A stretch of 64,000 nucleotides of DNA from Leptospira sp. B5-022 (GCF_000347035.1 NZ_ANIJ01000022.1:124001-188000); one strand, 5' to 3'; numbered from the stretch's first letter, positions 46,828-58,111 are shown. Translations and numbers: made by a program. The notes: generated by a model from the sequence alone, not told the origin.

Positions 46828-48576
46828 CTAATTCAGACGGACCATTACTAAAGTGTAATCGTCGTGAGGATCCGCCTCTCCTCTGAACGCATCGGTAGTA
46901 TCCAGGATCAGTTCTTTTAGATTTTCCACAGGCATGTCCCCGTTTCTTTCTATCAGTTTTGCAAGATTTTCCAGAGAATACATTTCTCCGCCTTCGTTAG
47001 TGGTCTCGCTCACACCGTCGGTATATAGAACTAGAAGATCTCCCGGTTGGTATTCCACTTCATGTTCTTCTATCTCCGACTCTTTGATGCCGAGAGGCAT
47101 TCCTTTTCCGGAGAGAAGTAATACTTTCTTCTCTTTTGCTTTATATAATAGCTGCTCGTTATGGCCCGCACTAGAATAACGTATCCTTTTTTTGAGCATA
47201 TTGATACGAGTGAGCATTACCGTAACGAACATAAAATAACCGGACTTCTCCTGGATGATCCGATTCGCCCCCATAAGGCTGATGCTTGTGGAAGAGTTAC
47301 GCGCCACTTCACCTGCGATAATCGTTTTGGAAAATTCCATAAACAATGCTGCGGCGATCCCTTTTCCGGAAACGTCCGCGATCAGGATACTCACTTCGTC
47401 AGGATTATGGTAGATTAGATCGTAAAAATCTCCGCCGATCTCCTTAGATGCGGTATAAGAAGTTTCGATCTCCAAAAGATGCATCTTCTTAGGAATATTA
47501 GGCAATGAGTTCAGCTGGATCTGAGAAGCGATCTGCATGTCTCTTCGGATAGAGGTTAACTTCTCCTTTTGGTTCTTTGCCAAAAGACTATTATATGCTT
47601 CTGCGATCTGGTTGGAGATCGTGCTTAAAATGGAAAGATCCTGGTGAGAGAAACTATCCCCACTGATCTTATCCGCAGCGTTTAAAACGCCTATGATGGT
47701 ACCGTCTTGGCGGATCGGAACGGAAACAAAGGATCTTGTCTTATAACGATTTGGGGTAAGAAGGTCCGGATTGATATCCGTTTGTCCTTGTACTAAAAGA
47801 GCTTTTCCCTGGGATAAAATTTCGTTTAAGATCCCTCGGGACTCATCCACCAAATGGGATTCTTCTTCCAAGCTGAAACCGATTGATTTTGAGAGTTCGA
47901 AAGATTTTGTTCTAGGATTTTGGAAGATTAAAGAAACTCTTTCCGCACCTAAAACATCGGAGATGGAGTTTACTGTCAGATTTAAGAATTGGTCCAACTC
48001 GCCGATATTAGAAATCGCCTGGCTGATCTGATAGAGACAGTCCAATTCTCTCGCGCGGTCTTTTAGATCGCGGATCAATTTTCTGTTACGGATCGCGATC
48101 GCAGCAAGATCGGAAAGATATTCTAATATTTTAATATCCTTAATTGTGAATTCGGGCCTTTCCAAAGAGTTCACCGCTTCCAGTACTCCCTGGATCTCTC
48201 CTTGGGCCTTCATCGGAACGCAGATCAGGTTTTTTGTGGTAAATCCGACTGCGTCGTCTATATTCCTATAAATCCTAGGATCGTTTGCCGCATCGTTTAC
48301 GATGACAGGTTCTAAACTTTCTAGAACCATTCCGGCGATCCCTTTTCCTCTCGGGACTTTTAATTCTGTGAGGGACTCTCCCTTATCCCCTTTGGCGACT
48401 TGGAATACGAGACAATCTTCTTCCCGATCGTAGAGTAGAAGGGAACATCCTTCCGTATTGAGTACATCTTTTGTGGTCTCTATAATAATTCCTAAAAGTT
48501 CTTCCAGATCATCCGTGGAGTTGATCCTGGCGGTAATGTCTGAAATAAGCGCTAAGGAGAGCTGTTTGAAACTCAT
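46828..48576 (-). CDS. Double-GAF SpoIIE-type serine phosphatase
   Basis: 582 aa, cytoplasmic. GAF 1 (about 20-165) and GAF 2 (about 185-325) contain the GxSLLLYD and [18 protein letters not shown] type strands. After a linker, the PP2C/SpoIIE domain (about 345-582) keeps its metal-binding acids in [29 protein letters not shown] and [10 protein letters not shown]. It is expected to dephosphorylate an anti-sigma-factor antagonist in a partner-switching pathway. No antagonist or anti-sigma gene is adjacent. Confidence 0.92.
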   Translation of the reverse strand: MSFKQLSLALISDITARINSTDDLEELLGIIIETTKDVLNTEGCSLLLYDREEDCLVFQVAKGDKGESLTELKVPRGKGIAGMVLESLEPVIVNDAANDPRIYRNIDDAVGFTTKNLICVPMKAQGEIQGVLEAVNSLERPEFTIKDIKILEYLSDLAAIAIRNRKLIRDLKDRARELDCLYQISQAISNIGELDQFLNLTVNSISDVLGAERVSLIFQNPRTKSFELSKSIGFSLEEESHLVDESRGILNEILSQGKALLVQGQTDINPDLLTPNRYKTRSFVSVPIRQDGTIIGVLNAADKISGDSFSHQDLSILSTISNQIAEAYNSLLAKNQKEKLTSIRRDMQIASQIQLNSLPNIPKKMHLLEIETSYTASKEIGGDFYDLIYHNPDEVSILIADVSGKGIAAALFMEFSKTIIAGEVARNSSTSISLMGANRIIQEKSGYFMFVTVMLTRINMLKKRIRYSSAGHNEQLLYKAKEKKVLLLSGKGMPLGIKESEIEEHEVEYQPGDLLVLYTDGVSETTNEGGEMYSLENLAKLIERNGDMPVENLKELILDTTDAFRGEADPHDDYTLVMVRLN

Positions 48577-48674
48577 TTGGTCCGGGAATACTTCTTTTTT
48601 TGAGAGATTTTCAGATTGGAGGGCTTATTCCAGCCCAAATCCAACTCCTGTCAAGGAGATTCGGAATTTCCATC

Positions 48675-49547
48675 TTATTCGATCAAGGAACCGATCCCTT
48701 GATCGGTAAAAATTTCGATCAGAATAGAATGGGGGACTCTTCCGTCAATAATATGAGTCCTTCTCACTCCTTGGTCGATCGCAGAAAGACAACATTCCAC
48801 TTTGGGGATCATTCCTCCGGTGATATCTCCTTTTCGAATATAATCTTTTACTAAGGCACGGTTTAAACCGGTTACTAGTTTTCCGTCGATCAGGATCCCG
48901 CTGGTATCCGTAAGTAGGATCAGTTTTTCCGCTTTCAGAGCTCCTGCCAATTCTCCCGCAAAAGTATCCGCGTTGATATTTAAGGAATCTCCTGATCCCG
49001 ATTCGGCAACAGGAGAAATGACCGGGATAAAACCTTTTTCTTGCAGAGATAAAACGACAGTCGGATCTATTTTGTCGATCTTACCGACAAGACCCACATC
49101 CACGAGTTCCGATTTTTTTCCTTCTACATCCACTTCGATCTTAGTCTTGGAAGCGACTGCCAGATTTCCGTCTTTTCCGGAAAGTCCTACTGCATTCCCA
49201 CCTTCTTTATTGATCATGGAAACGATCTGTTTATTTACTTTTCCGGTGAGGACCATTTCTACCACGTCCATGGTCTCTTCATTTGTGACCCGATGTCCAT
49301 GAACGAACTCGGTCGGAATATTCAGACTATCTAAGAGTCTGTTTATTTCAGGCCCACCTCCGTGTACGATGACCGGATGGATGCCTACATATTTTAGAAG
49401 AACGATATCTTTTGCGAAAGATTCCTTTAAATCGGCCTTAGCCATTGCAGCCCCGCCATATTTGATGACCACGGTTTTCCCGGAGTATTTCGTAATATAG
49501 GGAAGGGCCTCCAGAATATTGTTGACCCTCTCAAAGGAATGTTCCAT
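48675..49547 (-). CDS. argB: Acetylglutamate kinase
   Basis: About 290 aa from the ATG at 49547, which gives the normal family start ([18 protein letters not shown]); the frame is open 52 codons further, but that region belongs to the divergent SDR gene. Motifs: [62 protein letters not shown]. The arginine-binding N-terminal helix is present, so feedback by arginine is likely. It phosphorylates N-acetylglutamate in arginine synthesis. No other arg genes lie nearby. Confidence 0.95.
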   Translation of the reverse strand: MEHSFERVNNILEALPYITKYSGKTVVIKYGGAAMAKADLKESFAKDIVLLKYVGIHPVIVHGGGPEINRLLDSLNIPTEFVHGHRVTNEETMDVVEMVLTGKVNKQIVSMINKEGGNAVGLSGKDGNLAVASKTKIEVDVEGKKSELVDVGLVGKIDKIDPTVVLSLQEKGFIPVISPVAESGSGDSLNINADTFAGELAGALKAEKLILLTDTSGILIDGKLVTGLNRALVKDYIRKGDITGGMIPKVECCLSAIDQGVRRTHIIDGRVPHSILIEIFTDQGIGSLIE

Positions 49548-49590
49548 ACCAAACAGAGAAATCGTTCCCCACTTGTACGTCGATTCGGAA

Positions 49591-50307
49591 ATGTTTACAA
49601 TTTTAATCACTGGAGGAAGTGGGGGCCTGGGTCGCGCTCTCGTTTCCGAATTAGGAAGTTCCGGATATTCGATCCTAAATTGGGATCTAATTTCTCCTGA
49701 CAAACTCCATTCATACGAAACATTCCAAAAAATGGACCTAACTTCTTCGGACGAACTGGAGAATGCCTGTAAAAATTTGCAGTCCGAACCTTCTTCTTCT
49801 ATCCGTGGGTTTATACATTGTGCGGGTTACGGCGGTCCTTATCATAAAATCACCCAAGTTTCTTTGGAAGAATGGGACAGGATCTTTTCCATTAACCTTC
49901 GCTCCGCTTTTCAAATTACAAAATCGTTACTTCCAATTTTTAGCGCCCAAGGATTCGGAAGATTCGTTTATATCGCATCTTCATTGTCCGTGCAAGGAAG
50001 CGCCTTGTCCGTTGCCTACTCCTCTTCCAAACATGGTATGATAGGTTTTATGAAATCGATCGCTGCGGAATGGGGAGAAAAAGGAATTACGTCTAACGCA
50101 GTAAGTCCCGGTTATATGGAAACCAAGATGGGCATCCAAGAAGATCAAGTGGACGATCATCGCAAAAAAATAATAGAGATGACCCCCGTTAAGAAGATCG
50201 CTTCTCCGGAAGAGATCGCTAGAGTGGTGACTTTTTTAATTTCTTCCGAGTCCGGTTATATCAACGGTGCGAACTGGACTGTGGACGGAGGGATTACCTC
50301 GATCTAG
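49591..50307 (+). CDS. Short-chain dehydrogenase/reductase
   Basis: About 238 aa from the ATG at 49591; longer upstream frames overlap argB. Classical SDR motifs: ITGGSGGLG for the cofactor (about 6-14), NLRSAF, and the catalytic Ser-Tyr-Lys in [20 protein letters not shown] (Tyr and Lys spaced by three). The end [11 protein letters not shown] and [14 protein letters not shown] is typical of FabG-like enzymes. Substrate unknown. Only 43 nt separate it from argB, so the two divergent promoters must overlap. Confidence 0.9.
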   Translation: MFTILITGGSGGLGRALVSELGSSGYSILNWDLISPDKLHSYETFQKMDLTSSDELENACKNLQSEPSSSIRGFIHCAGYGGPYHKITQVSLEEWDRIFSINLRSAFQITKSLLPIFSAQGFGRFVYIASSLSVQGSALSVAYSSSKHGMIGFMKSIAAEWGEKGITSNAVSPGYMETKMGIQEDQVDDHRKKIIEMTPVKKIASPEEIARVVTFLISSESGYINGANWTVDGGITSI

Positions 50308-52060
50308 TTTTTTTGGGAGAAGGTTTCGAAGTCGCCGGATCTTTTCCCAAGTTCAAAAAGATCTCTCTCAATTCCTTGGTAGAGTCCTCCACTTTTTCAT
50401 CGATCCATAGTTCGTTTGCAGATGGGGAAGAATCGAATTTGATCTTTCTTTTTAAGATTTTCCCTCTTCTGGAAAGAAGAAGGTTCGCTTTTTTACCAGG
50501 CTGGTATTGATTTAATAATTCTGTCCAATTGCCTGGGAGAATCCTTTTATCATCCAAAGCGATCCATTCGTCGCCTAGATTGATATCCGTTTCTTTTACG
50601 GATTTGGAAAGAAGGATCTTACTTACGATCATTCTTCCTCTTTCTTCTTTTACCCTAAATCCGGATTCGATTTTAGGTTTGGAAGCGGTCCTTTCCACCC
50701 CGATCAGATGTAAATATTTTTCAACAGGAATACGCTTCGGTTCCACGATATAAGGATCGAATTCCAGTTTAAGATCCAGACCTGTGACCTTCTTCGCCGT
50801 TTGGAAAAATTCAGCCTTGGTAAATCCTCTTTTTTTCTCCTGATGGAACTGCTTATTCAAAGCAATCATGATATCGACTAGTGATTTTTTACCCTTGGTC
50901 TCTTTCAGGATATAAATATGTATGCTTAAGGATAAAATAGCGCCTTTCGTATAATAAGAGATCCCGGTATTCGAAAAATTCGGATCGAAAGGACGATTAT
51001 AATATTTAGTCCAAGCGGTAAAACTGGAATCTTCCAAACTCATCCAGGATTCACCCAAAGACTCCTCCAACTCCCGTATGTCCTTCCAAAGTTTGTTCAG
51101 ATACTGCTGGGGGGAATAAGATCCGCAAAGAAGTAGAAAGTAGGCGTCGAAGAAGCTAGTGATACCTTCCGCGATCCATAATTCTTTTGTTAAATTCGGT
51201 TTTTGGTAATCGAAAGGGCCGAGCGCGATCGGACGAATTCTTTTTACATTCCAGTGATGGAAATATTCATGAGATAAAAGTTCTAAAAGTGTTCTGTAAT
51301 TATCGGGGCTGGACCATCCATTCGGATCGAATTGGTTGATGCTACTATTTAGATGTTCCAATCCTCCATACTGATTATCGCTCATATCCAAAACGAATAG
51401 ATAATATTGATTTTCCGTTCCGCCCAACAGTTTGATCTGGGTTTCCACAATGGTTGCCAGATCCTTGGAGATCTTCTTCTTATTCTTTGTTTCAATATCT
51501 CCTAGAATGACTAGATCGAATTCGCATCCTTCTACGCTAAAACTGAGCTGCTTTTCGTTTGTAAGAAGGATAGGACAATCGAAAAATTCATCAAAGTTCT
51601 TTGCCTTCCAGGTTTGTTTGGAACCTTCCTTCTTCTTTAATCCCGTATAACAAAAGCGAAAAGGAGTTAGGGTTCTCCAACTCAGCTCCGGTTCCAGATC
51701 GATCCGATCTTTCGGGTATAAGAATGTTGCGGGAGGGTGGACTAAAATAAAATCGCTAGTGAAATAATTGGTTCGAACCGTGTGTTCGAATCCGTAGACT
51801 AGATAAGAAATTTTGAATGTTTCTCCCTTGGAAGAAACTTTCCATGTATCCAAGTCTGTTTGCTCTAGGCTCCAGCCCGGTTTGGACTGTGTAAATTGGA
51901 CTTGGTGGATGGATTTGGAATAATCTCGGATCTTGTAAGAACCCGGGGACCAGTTCGGAATACAGAGAAATGTTTCCTGTTTGTCCGGGTGGACTTCCAT
52001 TTCCACCTTTAATAAATGTAGAAGCGGTTGGTATGTATCTAATATATATTTTACGATCAC
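50294..52060 (-). CDS. M61-family (glycyl aminopeptidase-like) metallopeptidase
   Basis: 588 aa from a GTG start 3 nt after the stop of the peroxiredoxin gene. The zinc site HEYFHHWN is at 264-271, with the third ligand Glu in [13 protein letters not shown] (about 298). An N-terminal beta domain comes before and a PDZ-like domain follows (about 455-545: [20 protein letters not shown]). No signal peptide, so it is likely cytoplasmic. It overlaps the convergent SDR 3' end by 14 nt. Operon with the upstream bcp gene. Confidence 0.9.
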   Translation of the reverse strand: MIVKYILDTYQPLLHLLKVEMEVHPDKQETFLCIPNWSPGSYKIRDYSKSIHQVQFTQSKPGWSLEQTDLDTWKVSSKGETFKISYLVYGFEHTVRTNYFTSDFILVHPPATFLYPKDRIDLEPELSWRTLTPFRFCYTGLKKKEGSKQTWKAKNFDEFFDCPILLTNEKQLSFSVEGCEFDLVILGDIETKNKKKISKDLATIVETQIKLLGGTENQYYLFVLDMSDNQYGGLEHLNSSINQFDPNGWSSPDNYRTLLELLSHEYFHHWNVKRIRPIALGPFDYQKPNLTKELWIAEGITSFFDAYFLLLCGSYSPQQYLNKLWKDIRELEESLGESWMSLEDSSFTAWTKYYNRPFDPNFSNTGISYYTKGAILSLSIHIYILKETKGKKSLVDIMIALNKQFHQEKKRGFTKAEFFQTAKKVTGLDLKLEFDPYIVEPKRIPVEKYLHLIGVERTASKPKIESGFRVKEERGRMIVSKILLSKSVKETDINLGDEWIALDDKRILPGNWTELLNQYQPGKKANLLLSRRGKILKRKIKFDSSPSANELWIDEKVEDSTKELREIFLNLGKDPATSKPSPKKTRSR

Positions 52061-52063
52061 GCC

Positions 52064-52543
52064 TTAGGCACCGGCCTCTTTTAAGATCGCCTCTAAAGTT
52101 TCGGCGACCGTTTTAGTGGGATCCACTTTTCTCCATACTTTGCGAATGGTCCCGTCAGGTCCCACCAAAAAGCTGTCTCTAGAAAGTCCCTTGAACACTC
52201 TGCCTTGCCATTCTTGGTCTCCATAAACTCCTAAGGGACCGCTCAAACTTTGTTTCGGATCGGACAGAAGAGGGAAGCTTAGATTGAACTTGTCAATAAA
52301 TTGTTTATGACTGTCCAAAGAATCGGAACTGATCCCATAGACCTTTGCCCCTGCTTGGGTGAACTTTTCCAAATTGTCTCGGTAAGAGCAGGCTTGTTTA
52401 GTACATCCTGGAGTGTCGTCTTTCGGATAAAAATACAACAAGGTCCAAGAACCGGCTGAGTCTTTAGGTAGATGTACGGTGTTTCCGGTAGAGCTGGATA
52501 AACTTACTTCCGGCAATTTTTTGCCTTCCCATGAGTCAGACAT
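52064..52543 (-). CDS. bcp: Peroxiredoxin, BCP/PrxQ type
   Basis: 159 aa. Peroxidatic Cys about 47 and resolving Cys about 52 in DDTPGCTKQACSYRD, the C-x4-C spacing of BCP/PrxQ proteins. FYPKDDTPGCT and KYGISSDSLDSHKQF-type segments complete the thioredoxin-like fold. It reduces hydroperoxides using thioredoxin. First gene of the minus-strand bcp-M61 pair. Confidence 0.95.
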   Translation of the reverse strand: MSDSWEGKKLPEVSLSSSTGNTVHLPKDSAGSWTLLYFYPKDDTPGCTKQACSYRDNLEKFTQAGAKVYGISSDSLDSHKQFIDKFNLSFPLLSDPKQSLSGPLGVYGDQEWQGRVFKGLSRDSFLVGPDGTIRKVWRKVDPTKTVAETLEAILKEAGA

Positions 52544-52671
52544 AAAGTTTTCCTCCTATTTTCCCTTCCGGATAGTTTCTGCCGAAAACATTTTCGGGAA
52601 AAGGAAAAAATCCGCTAAAAAACTTGAAATCTCTCGGTTTTTCTCATCCAATTACTGCTGTCGAATAACGC

Positions 52672-54936
52672 ATGCTGCAAAATCAAAAAATTCCCACTTT
52701 ACCTTTTAGAACTCTAGTCTTTATTTCTTTTTTCTTATTCTCTTTTTTCTCTCTAGGTTCTCAGGAAGAAGAGCCCATCCTAGGGTGGAAAGACTTGGAT
52801 CTTAAAAGATTGGAATGGGAATCCGTACAAGGATTTAAACCTTCATTCAAATCCGGTTTCGAATCCACAGAACCTGGATATGTAAAAATAGAAAAATTCC
52901 CGATCGTTCTGAACCAAATTTATAAAACTCCCGTCTCCGACAAGGTTCAGGAATTCACCATCCAGACAAAATTCAATCTTAGTTTCGATCCTAAGGCGAA
53001 AGTGTTCTTAAATCCGATCCGATTGTACTTAAATTTTATAGGAGAGAATTGGGAAATTTATCTGAACGGTAACCTTCTACAAAAAGAGATCCATTTGGAC
53101 TCGAACGGAAAAATGCAAATCCGAAAAACTCTCAGAGATCTGGACGTGCAGGTGGATTCCAGTCTATTACAAGCCGGAGAAAATAGACTCGTATTCCACA
53201 TGTTAGGAGATGCGCCGGCGGTTCATCTTTCTGAGGAAGAGTATCCTGTACTTTCCCCCATCTTCACTCCGACGAATGTGGACCTCGGATTTTATCTGGA
53301 TGGGGATTATACTTTAGGCGTTGAATACGATTTTTCCAAGAAAATCGGGATCTTAATCAATTTAAGTTTAAATACGATCTACATATTTTTCGGGCTTTAT
53401 CACCTTCTCATTTTTTCCAAACGAAGAACGGATAAATATAACTTATACTTCGGGATCTTCTCCATTTCCATGGCTGTATACTCTTTGAGTAGATCCACTA
53501 TCATTTTCGATTTTATTCAGGACAGTACTTGGATTACAAGAATTGAATATGGTTCGGTGTCCTTGCTTGCACCTTTATTTTTACTTTTTCTTCACGATTA
53601 TTTTTACGGGTCCACTTTACCGAATAAGGCGATACTTGGCATTACAGGATGGAGTTTTATTATCTTCTTCTTTTCTTTTTTAGCTCCATTCCAATACTTA
53701 ATGATCAGTTTGAGAGCTTGGCAGATCTCCATACTACCTTCTCTCATTTATCTATTGTACTTCATGGGAAAAGCGGTTTACCTTAGAAAAAAAGACGCAT
53801 CCCTTATGGCGATCAGCATGTTCATCATCGTATTCATTTCGGGTTACGATGTATTGGACTCCATGTTTTTCCAATCCGGAATACGATTCACGCAGTTTGC
53901 ATATCTTCTTTTTGTGATTTCCTTAACCACCATTCTTGCAAACAGATTTATCGATCTGTACAAACAATCCGAAGAATTGAACATAGAACTTAGTCATCAA
54001 AAACTGGAACTGGCCAGACAGAAGAATGCATTCTTCCGTTTTGTTCCGATGCAATTTTTGAGTGTACTGGGAAAAGATTCCGCGGTGGATGTGAATCTGG
54101 GCGATTCCGCATTAAGAGAGATGAGCGTCCTATTCACGGACATTCGTTCTTTTACTACCATCTCCGAGAAGATGACTCCCGAAGAAAACTTCCGATTTAT
54201 CAACGGCTATCTGGCTAAGATGGAACCTCTGATCCAAAAATACGAGGGTTTCGTGGATAAATTTATGGGAGATGCGATCCTCGCCTTGTTTTCTGCGGAA
54301 AGAGTGATTCATTCGGAGAACAATTGGGAAGGAAAATCTGCTGCGGATCGAGCGGTTCTTGCGGCAATTGATATGAGAAGAAGGGTCCGAGAACTGGAAG
54401 AAGAAGTGAAAGGTTTACACGGACATGTAAAGGGTGTAAGGATCGGGATCGGTATTAATACGGGAAATCTGATGCTTGGGACTGTAGGATCTTCTCATAG
54501 ACTGGACACAACCGTAATTGGCGACACTGTGAACGTTGCATCTCGTTTGGAAAGTCTTACGAATTTGTATAAGGCGGATATACTGATCACTCAAAATACA
54601 TTATCTAGTCTTACTATTGCCGACGATCTTGCGATCCGAGAAGTTGATTCGGTCGTGGTCAAAGGAAAAAGCCAAGCGATCATCATCTACGAAATTTACG
54701 AGTCTGACGATCCACATATCCGAAAACTAAAAGATGCAACTTTGCCCCTGATTTCTCGTGGAATTATTTTGTATAAAGTAGGAAATTTTAAGGAAGCTCT
54801 CCAAAATTTCGAACAGGCCTTAAAAGTTTATCCGGAAGATATAGTCGCGATCCTATACAGAAAACGTTGCCAAGAATATATAGAATCTCCGCCTGTTGGG
54901 AATTGGGTCGGGGTACAACATCTTTTGGAAAAGTAG
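52672..54936 (+). CDS. Adenylate cyclase: periplasmic 7TMR-DISM sensor, seven helices, class III cyclase, TPR tail
   Basis: 754 aa. After a signal segment, a ~180-residue periplasmic beta-jelly-roll domain (7TMR-DISMED2-like) is followed by seven hydrophobic helices (about 225-425), a short coiled coil and a class III cyclase domain (about 475-680). Metal-binding Asp residues are in VLFTDIRSFT and MGDAILALF. The adenine-selecting Lys is in VDKFMGD, and the transition-state Asn/Arg in DTVNVASRLE. All are intact, so adenylate rather than guanylate cyclase activity is predicted. The last ~60 residues (YKVGNFKEALQNFEQALKVYPED) form a TPR. Confidence 0.92.
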   Translation: MLQNQKIPTLPFRTLVFISFFLFSFFSLGSQEEEPILGWKDLDLKRLEWESVQGFKPSFKSGFESTEPGYVKIEKFPIVLNQIYKTPVSDKVQEFTIQTKFNLSFDPKAKVFLNPIRLYLNFIGENWEIYLNGNLLQKEIHLDSNGKMQIRKTLRDLDVQVDSSLLQAGENRLVFHMLGDAPAVHLSEEEYPVLSPIFTPTNVDLGFYLDGDYTLGVEYDFSKKIGILINLSLNTIYIFFGLYHLLIFSKRRTDKYNLYFGIFSISMAVYSLSRSTIIFDFIQDSTWITRIEYGSVSLLAPLFLLFLHDYFYGSTLPNKAILGITGWSFIIFFFSFLAPFQYLMISLRAWQISILPSLIYLLYFMGKAVYLRKKDASLMAISMFIIVFISGYDVLDSMFFQSGIRFTQFAYLLFVISLTTILANRFIDLYKQSEELNIELSHQKLELARQKNAFFRFVPMQFLSVLGKDSAVDVNLGDSALREMSVLFTDIRSFTTISEKMTPEENFRFINGYLAKMEPLIQKYEGFVDKFMGDAILALFSAERVIHSENNWEGKSAADRAVLAAIDMRRRVRELEEEVKGLHGHVKGVRIGIGINTGNLMLGTVGSSHRLDTTVIGDTVNVASRLESLTNLYKADILITQNTLSSLTIADDLAIREVDSVVVKGKSQAIIIYEIYESDDPHIRKLKDATLPLISRGIILYKVGNFKEALQNFEQALKVYPEDIVAILYRKRCQEYIESPPVGNWVGVQHLLEK

Positions 54937-54988
54937 AAGATCGTTTTTCGCTTTCCATAGGACCGGAGGCTTTTAAGAATAGGCACCT

Positions 54989-55357
54989 ATGATTTCTTAT
55001 CCGGTGTACAAGCTCATTCATATCCTCGGTATTCTATTCTTATTCTCCGCGTACGGTGGTCTGGCACTTCACGTAATAAGTGGGGGTACAAAAGAGAACG
55101 CTCCTAAAAAACTGATCGCTTCCGCTCATGGAATAGGCATGACCTTTATATTGATCGGAGGTATTGGAATGCTGGAAAGAATAGGACTTTTGACAAGCTT
55201 TCAAGGTTGGATTATCGCCAAGGCCCTGATTTGGCTTTTCTTCGGCGGATTATTGACTGCGTATTATAAAAAACCTGAGTTCGCAAAAATACTTTGGTTC
55301 GGTCTACCCGTGCTTGGTACATTCTCCGCATATTTGGCATTATACAAACCATTTTAA
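54989..55357 (+). CDS. Small four-helix membrane protein
   Basis: 122 aa with four hydrophobic helices: YKLIHILGILFLFSAYGGLAL, GIGMTFILIGGIGML, IIAKALIWLFFGGLLTAYY and ILWFGLPVLGTFSAYLALY. A conserved-looking His in HILGIL and SAHGIG could bind haem or metal, as in SirB/CopD-like proteins, but I cannot assign it. Located 52 nt after the adenylate cyclase, it may be co-transcribed. Confidence 0.75.
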   Translation: MISYPVYKLIHILGILFLFSAYGGLALHVISGGTKENAPKKLIASAHGIGMTFILIGGIGMLERIGLLTSFQGWIIAKALIWLFFGGLLTAYYKKPEFAKILWFGLPVLGTFSAYLALYKPF

Positions 55358-55420
55358 ATTTTTTTAAAGAAGGTTTTTTAAGATACTCCCGTTTGAATTT
55401 TTAAGAATGGGAATATAAGG

Positions 55421-55462
55421 ATCCGGTCCAAAAGGCCCAGGTCCTCGAGCCCGGGACCGGAT
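55421..55462. terminator. GC-rich stem-loop between membrane protein and MBL gene
   Basis: ATCCGGTCC (55421-55429) pairs perfectly with GGACCGGAT (55454-55462), with a GC-rich inner part. No T-run follows directly, so it may be an RNA processing or leader structure rather than a terminator. Confidence 0.4.
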
Positions 55463-55520
55463 ATTTAACAATGACCTAAGTTTTGGGGCGGACTATAAAA
55501 ATGTGTGAAGGGATAAACTT

Positions 55521-56627
55521 ATGGCAAAGGTAAACGTTTCCAAATCGGTCAAAAAACCGTCCCCCAAAAAAGACTCCAGTCTCAAACCTATCAAAGATTT
55601 TCTAGGTTCTCGTGATCTTCCGGCCCCTGTGGATCGTTTGGAAGACGTCCGTAGAAGAGCCAGAAGGTTTAGGGATAGGTTTTTGTCGGGACCACAAGTC
55701 GTATATTACAAATCCTTTGATCTGGTGCGTGTACCTTATCCAACTAAGTATGCTTTGTTGAACGCTTTTAGTTTACCCACGCCGTTTTTGCATATCATCA
55801 ATCGATTATTCATCATTCAATACAAAACTTCGGAGGGGATTAAGACCCTTTTATTCTCTCCATCCGATGTGGATGCGAACGCAGAAACTCCGTTTTTCAA
55901 AAGACTTTCCCAAAGTTTCGGCCCTTTTCAGAACCTTGGTAGAAAGATCATGGCTCCTACTTTGAATACTGTCGAACAATGTCTGAAACAAGTAGGACTT
56001 CCTCCGGAGAAAGTGGATTATATTTCTTTCGATCATTTACATACCCAGGATCTGCGTAAATGGTTAGGAGCGAACGGTCAGCGAGGATATTTCCCGAATG
56101 CAAAACTTTTAGTAATGAAAGAAGAATGGAATTCTATCCAAGGACTGCTTCCTCCTCAATCCGATTGGTACTGTCCGAATGGATCCGGCGGTATTTCCAT
56201 GGATCGGGTTGTTTTATTGGATACTGATACCGAATTAGGTGGGGGAGTGGCTTTGATCCGAACCCCCGGTCATACCTACGGAAATCATAGTTTGGTAGCA
56301 AATACTCCGGAAGGAATTTTTGTGACGAGCGAAAATGGAGTGAGCGCAGACAACTATAACCCGCTTAAGTCTAGGATCCCTGGCGTGCGAAAATATGCAA
56401 AAAACACAGGCATGGAAGTGATCTTAAATGGAAACACATTGGAGATAGGCCTTGATCAATATATCTCCATGGTACTGGAAAAAGAGATTGCGGGTCCTTC
56501 TTTGCGAAATCCGGAATTTTATAATGTTATGCCTTCTTCAGAAATGAGCGGTTTCTGGCTTTTCCCCGGAACTAGTCCAACCTTCTCATTCGGACAATTA
56601 GAATTCGGTAATATAGTTATCCGTTAG
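55521..56627 (+). CDS. MBL-fold protein with a variant metal motif
   Basis: 368 aa. The metallo-beta-lactamase-like motif is DHLHTQDL (about 175-182, in VDYISFDHLHTQDLRKW) instead of HxHxDH, and the second His site is TPGHTYGNHS (about 250-259), so a metal site may persist in altered form. The N-terminal 45 residues are lysine-rich and disordered. No signal peptide. Operon with the SDR gene 9 nt downstream. Function unknown; relatives are annotated only as MBL-fold hydrolases. Confidence 0.7.
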   Translation: MAKVNVSKSVKKPSPKKDSSLKPIKDFLGSRDLPAPVDRLEDVRRRARRFRDRFLSGPQVVYYKSFDLVRVPYPTKYALLNAFSLPTPFLHIINRLFIIQYKTSEGIKTLLFSPSDVDANAETPFFKRLSQSFGPFQNLGRKIMAPTLNTVEQCLKQVGLPPEKVDYISFDHLHTQDLRKWLGANGQRGYFPNAKLLVMKEEWNSIQGLLPPQSDWYCPNGSGGISMDRVVLLDTDTELGGGVALIRTPGHTYGNHSLVANTPEGIFVTSENGVSADNYNPLKSRIPGVRKYAKNTGMEVILNGNTLEIGLDQYISMVLEKEIAGPSLRNPEFYNVMPSSEMSGFWLFPGTSPTFSFGQLEFGNIVIR

Positions 56628-56636
56628 GAAATATAC

Positions 56637-57443
56637 ATGAATATACTCATCACCGGTGCAAACGGCGGTTTAGGAAAAAATCTTGCGGAGAAGGCCTATT
56701 CCTTAGGTCATAATATCCTTATCACAAATCTGAACGAAAAGGCCCTAAAAGATTTCGTGTCTAAACAAAAGTTTGATAAGAACAGGGTTTTAACCGCAAA
56801 ATTGGATGTGACTTCTCCTTCCGATTGGAAGAAGGTCATGGATCTTGCTTATAAAAAATGGGGAAAACTCGACATTTTAATGAATGTGGCAGGATATCTT
56901 CTTCCCGGTTATATAGAAAATGTAAGTCCTAAGGATATAGACAGGCATATCGATATCAACGCCAAAGGCCTGATGTACGGAACTAGGGAAGCTTCTATCC
57001 GAATGATCGCACAAGGCGGAGGGCATATTATAAATATTGCATCTTTAGCGGGTGTGGCCCCGATCCCAGGAATATCTCTTTATTCCACTTCTAAGTTTGC
57101 AGTCAGAGGGTTCTCCTTAGCGGTAGCCCAAGAATTAAGACCCAAAAAAGTATTCGTCAGTGTTGTATGTCCCGATGCGATCCAAACACCGATGCTTGAT
57201 CTGCAAAAAGATTATGAAGAAGCTTCTATGACATTTTCCGGAAACAGATATCTCAAAACGGAAGAAGTAACCGATATTATTTTTAATAAAGTAATTCCTA
57301 ATAAACCTATGGAAGTCTTGATCCCAGGTTCCAGAGGATTTTTGGCGAAGGTCGGAAGTTTTCTACCCGGTTTGAACGCGTTACTCAGTCCTTCTCTCAT
57401 GAATAAAGGTAAGAAAAAACAAACGGTCTACAAAAAGGGTTAA
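56637..57443 (+). CDS. Short-chain dehydrogenase/reductase
   Basis: 268 aa. Cofactor motif ITGANGGLGKNLA (about 4-16), NVAG (about 85-88), catalytic ASLAGVAPIPGISLYSTSKFA with Ser, Tyr and Lys in place, and an extended C-terminus ending KGKKKQTVYKKG. The extended, hydrophobic tail (SRGFLAKVGSFLPGLNALL) suggests membrane association as in retinol-dehydrogenase-like SDRs acting on lipophilic substrates. Follows the MBL gene by 9 nt and is followed 1 nt later by the TRIC gene, hence a three-gene operon. Confidence 0.9.
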   Translation: MNILITGANGGLGKNLAEKAYSLGHNILITNLNEKALKDFVSKQKFDKNRVLTAKLDVTSPSDWKKVMDLAYKKWGKLDILMNVAGYLLPGYIENVSPKDIDRHIDINAKGLMYGTREASIRMIAQGGGHIINIASLAGVAPIPGISLYSTSKFAVRGFSLAVAQELRPKKVFVSVVCPDAIQTPMLDLQKDYEEASMTFSGNRYLKTEEVTDIIFNKVIPNKPMEVLIPGSRGFLAKVGSFLPGLNALLSPSLMNKGKKKQTVYKKG

Positions 57444-57444
57444 T

Positions 57445-58065
57445 GTGGACCTTTTTTATTTTTTCAATTTGGCCGGGGTCACCGTATTTGCGGTGTCCGG
57501 AGCCTTGGCCGCTGCGGAAAAAAGGACCTACCATGCGGATGCGTTCAGCGTATTTTTCACGGGATTTATCACTGCAATCGGCGGCGGGACACTAAGAGAT
57601 ATTACTTTAGGAAATTATCCTGTTTCTTGGGTTTCCGATTCGAATGTTCTTTGGGCGATATTTGCAGGTTTTGCGATCACGTTCGTATTTCCTAAATTTT
57701 TGATCCGGATGAAAACCGGGATTTTCTTTTTCGATACTGTCGGGATCGGGATCTACACGGTGATCGGAACTAGGATCTCTTTACTCAGCGGAGTAAATCC
57801 TTTTGCCGCCGCCATCTTGGGAATGATATCCGCAGTGTTCGGAGGAGTAATCCGAGACACTCTTATTAACGAAGTTCCCATGATCTTCCGAAAAGAAATT
57901 TATGCGACTGCATGTTTGGCAGGAGCAATCTTATATATCGTATTAGATAGATATGAAGTGAACGGAAGTTTAAACACTACAGTTTCCGCCTTACTTGTGA
58001 TATTGATCCGAATGATTGCGGTTCGATTTAATCTCTCTCTCCCTAAATTCCGTTTGCCGGATTAG
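57445..58065 (+). CDS. TRIC/YicG (UPF0126) family cation channel
   Basis: 206 aa from a GTG start 1 nt after the SDR stop. Two three-helix repeats are visible, each containing the glycine motif: AIGGGTLRDITLG (about 49-61) and VFGGVIRDTLINEVP (about 132-146), plus the seventh helix. This duplicated GGGxxRD pattern is specific for prokaryotic TRIC channels, which form homotrimeric K+/cation-permeable pores in the inner membrane. No regulator seen. Confidence 0.92.
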   Translation: MDLFYFFNLAGVTVFAVSGALAAAEKRTYHADAFSVFFTGFITAIGGGTLRDITLGNYPVSWVSDSNVLWAIFAGFAITFVFPKFLIRMKTGIFFFDTVGIGIYTVIGTRISLLSGVNPFAAAILGMISAVFGGVIRDTLINEVPMIFRKEIYATACLAGAILYIVLDRYEVNGSLNTTVSALLVILIRMIAVRFNLSLPKFRLPD

Positions 58066-58111
58066 TCTAACATCTTAAAGTCCAACCTGGTTTTTCAAAG
58101 GAGGATCTAGG

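Noticed and set aside
49548..49703. Longer N-terminus for argB (Pro/Arg-rich 52 residues)
   Set aside because: It is antisense to the start of the divergent SDR gene; the ATG at 49547 gives the normal ArgB start.
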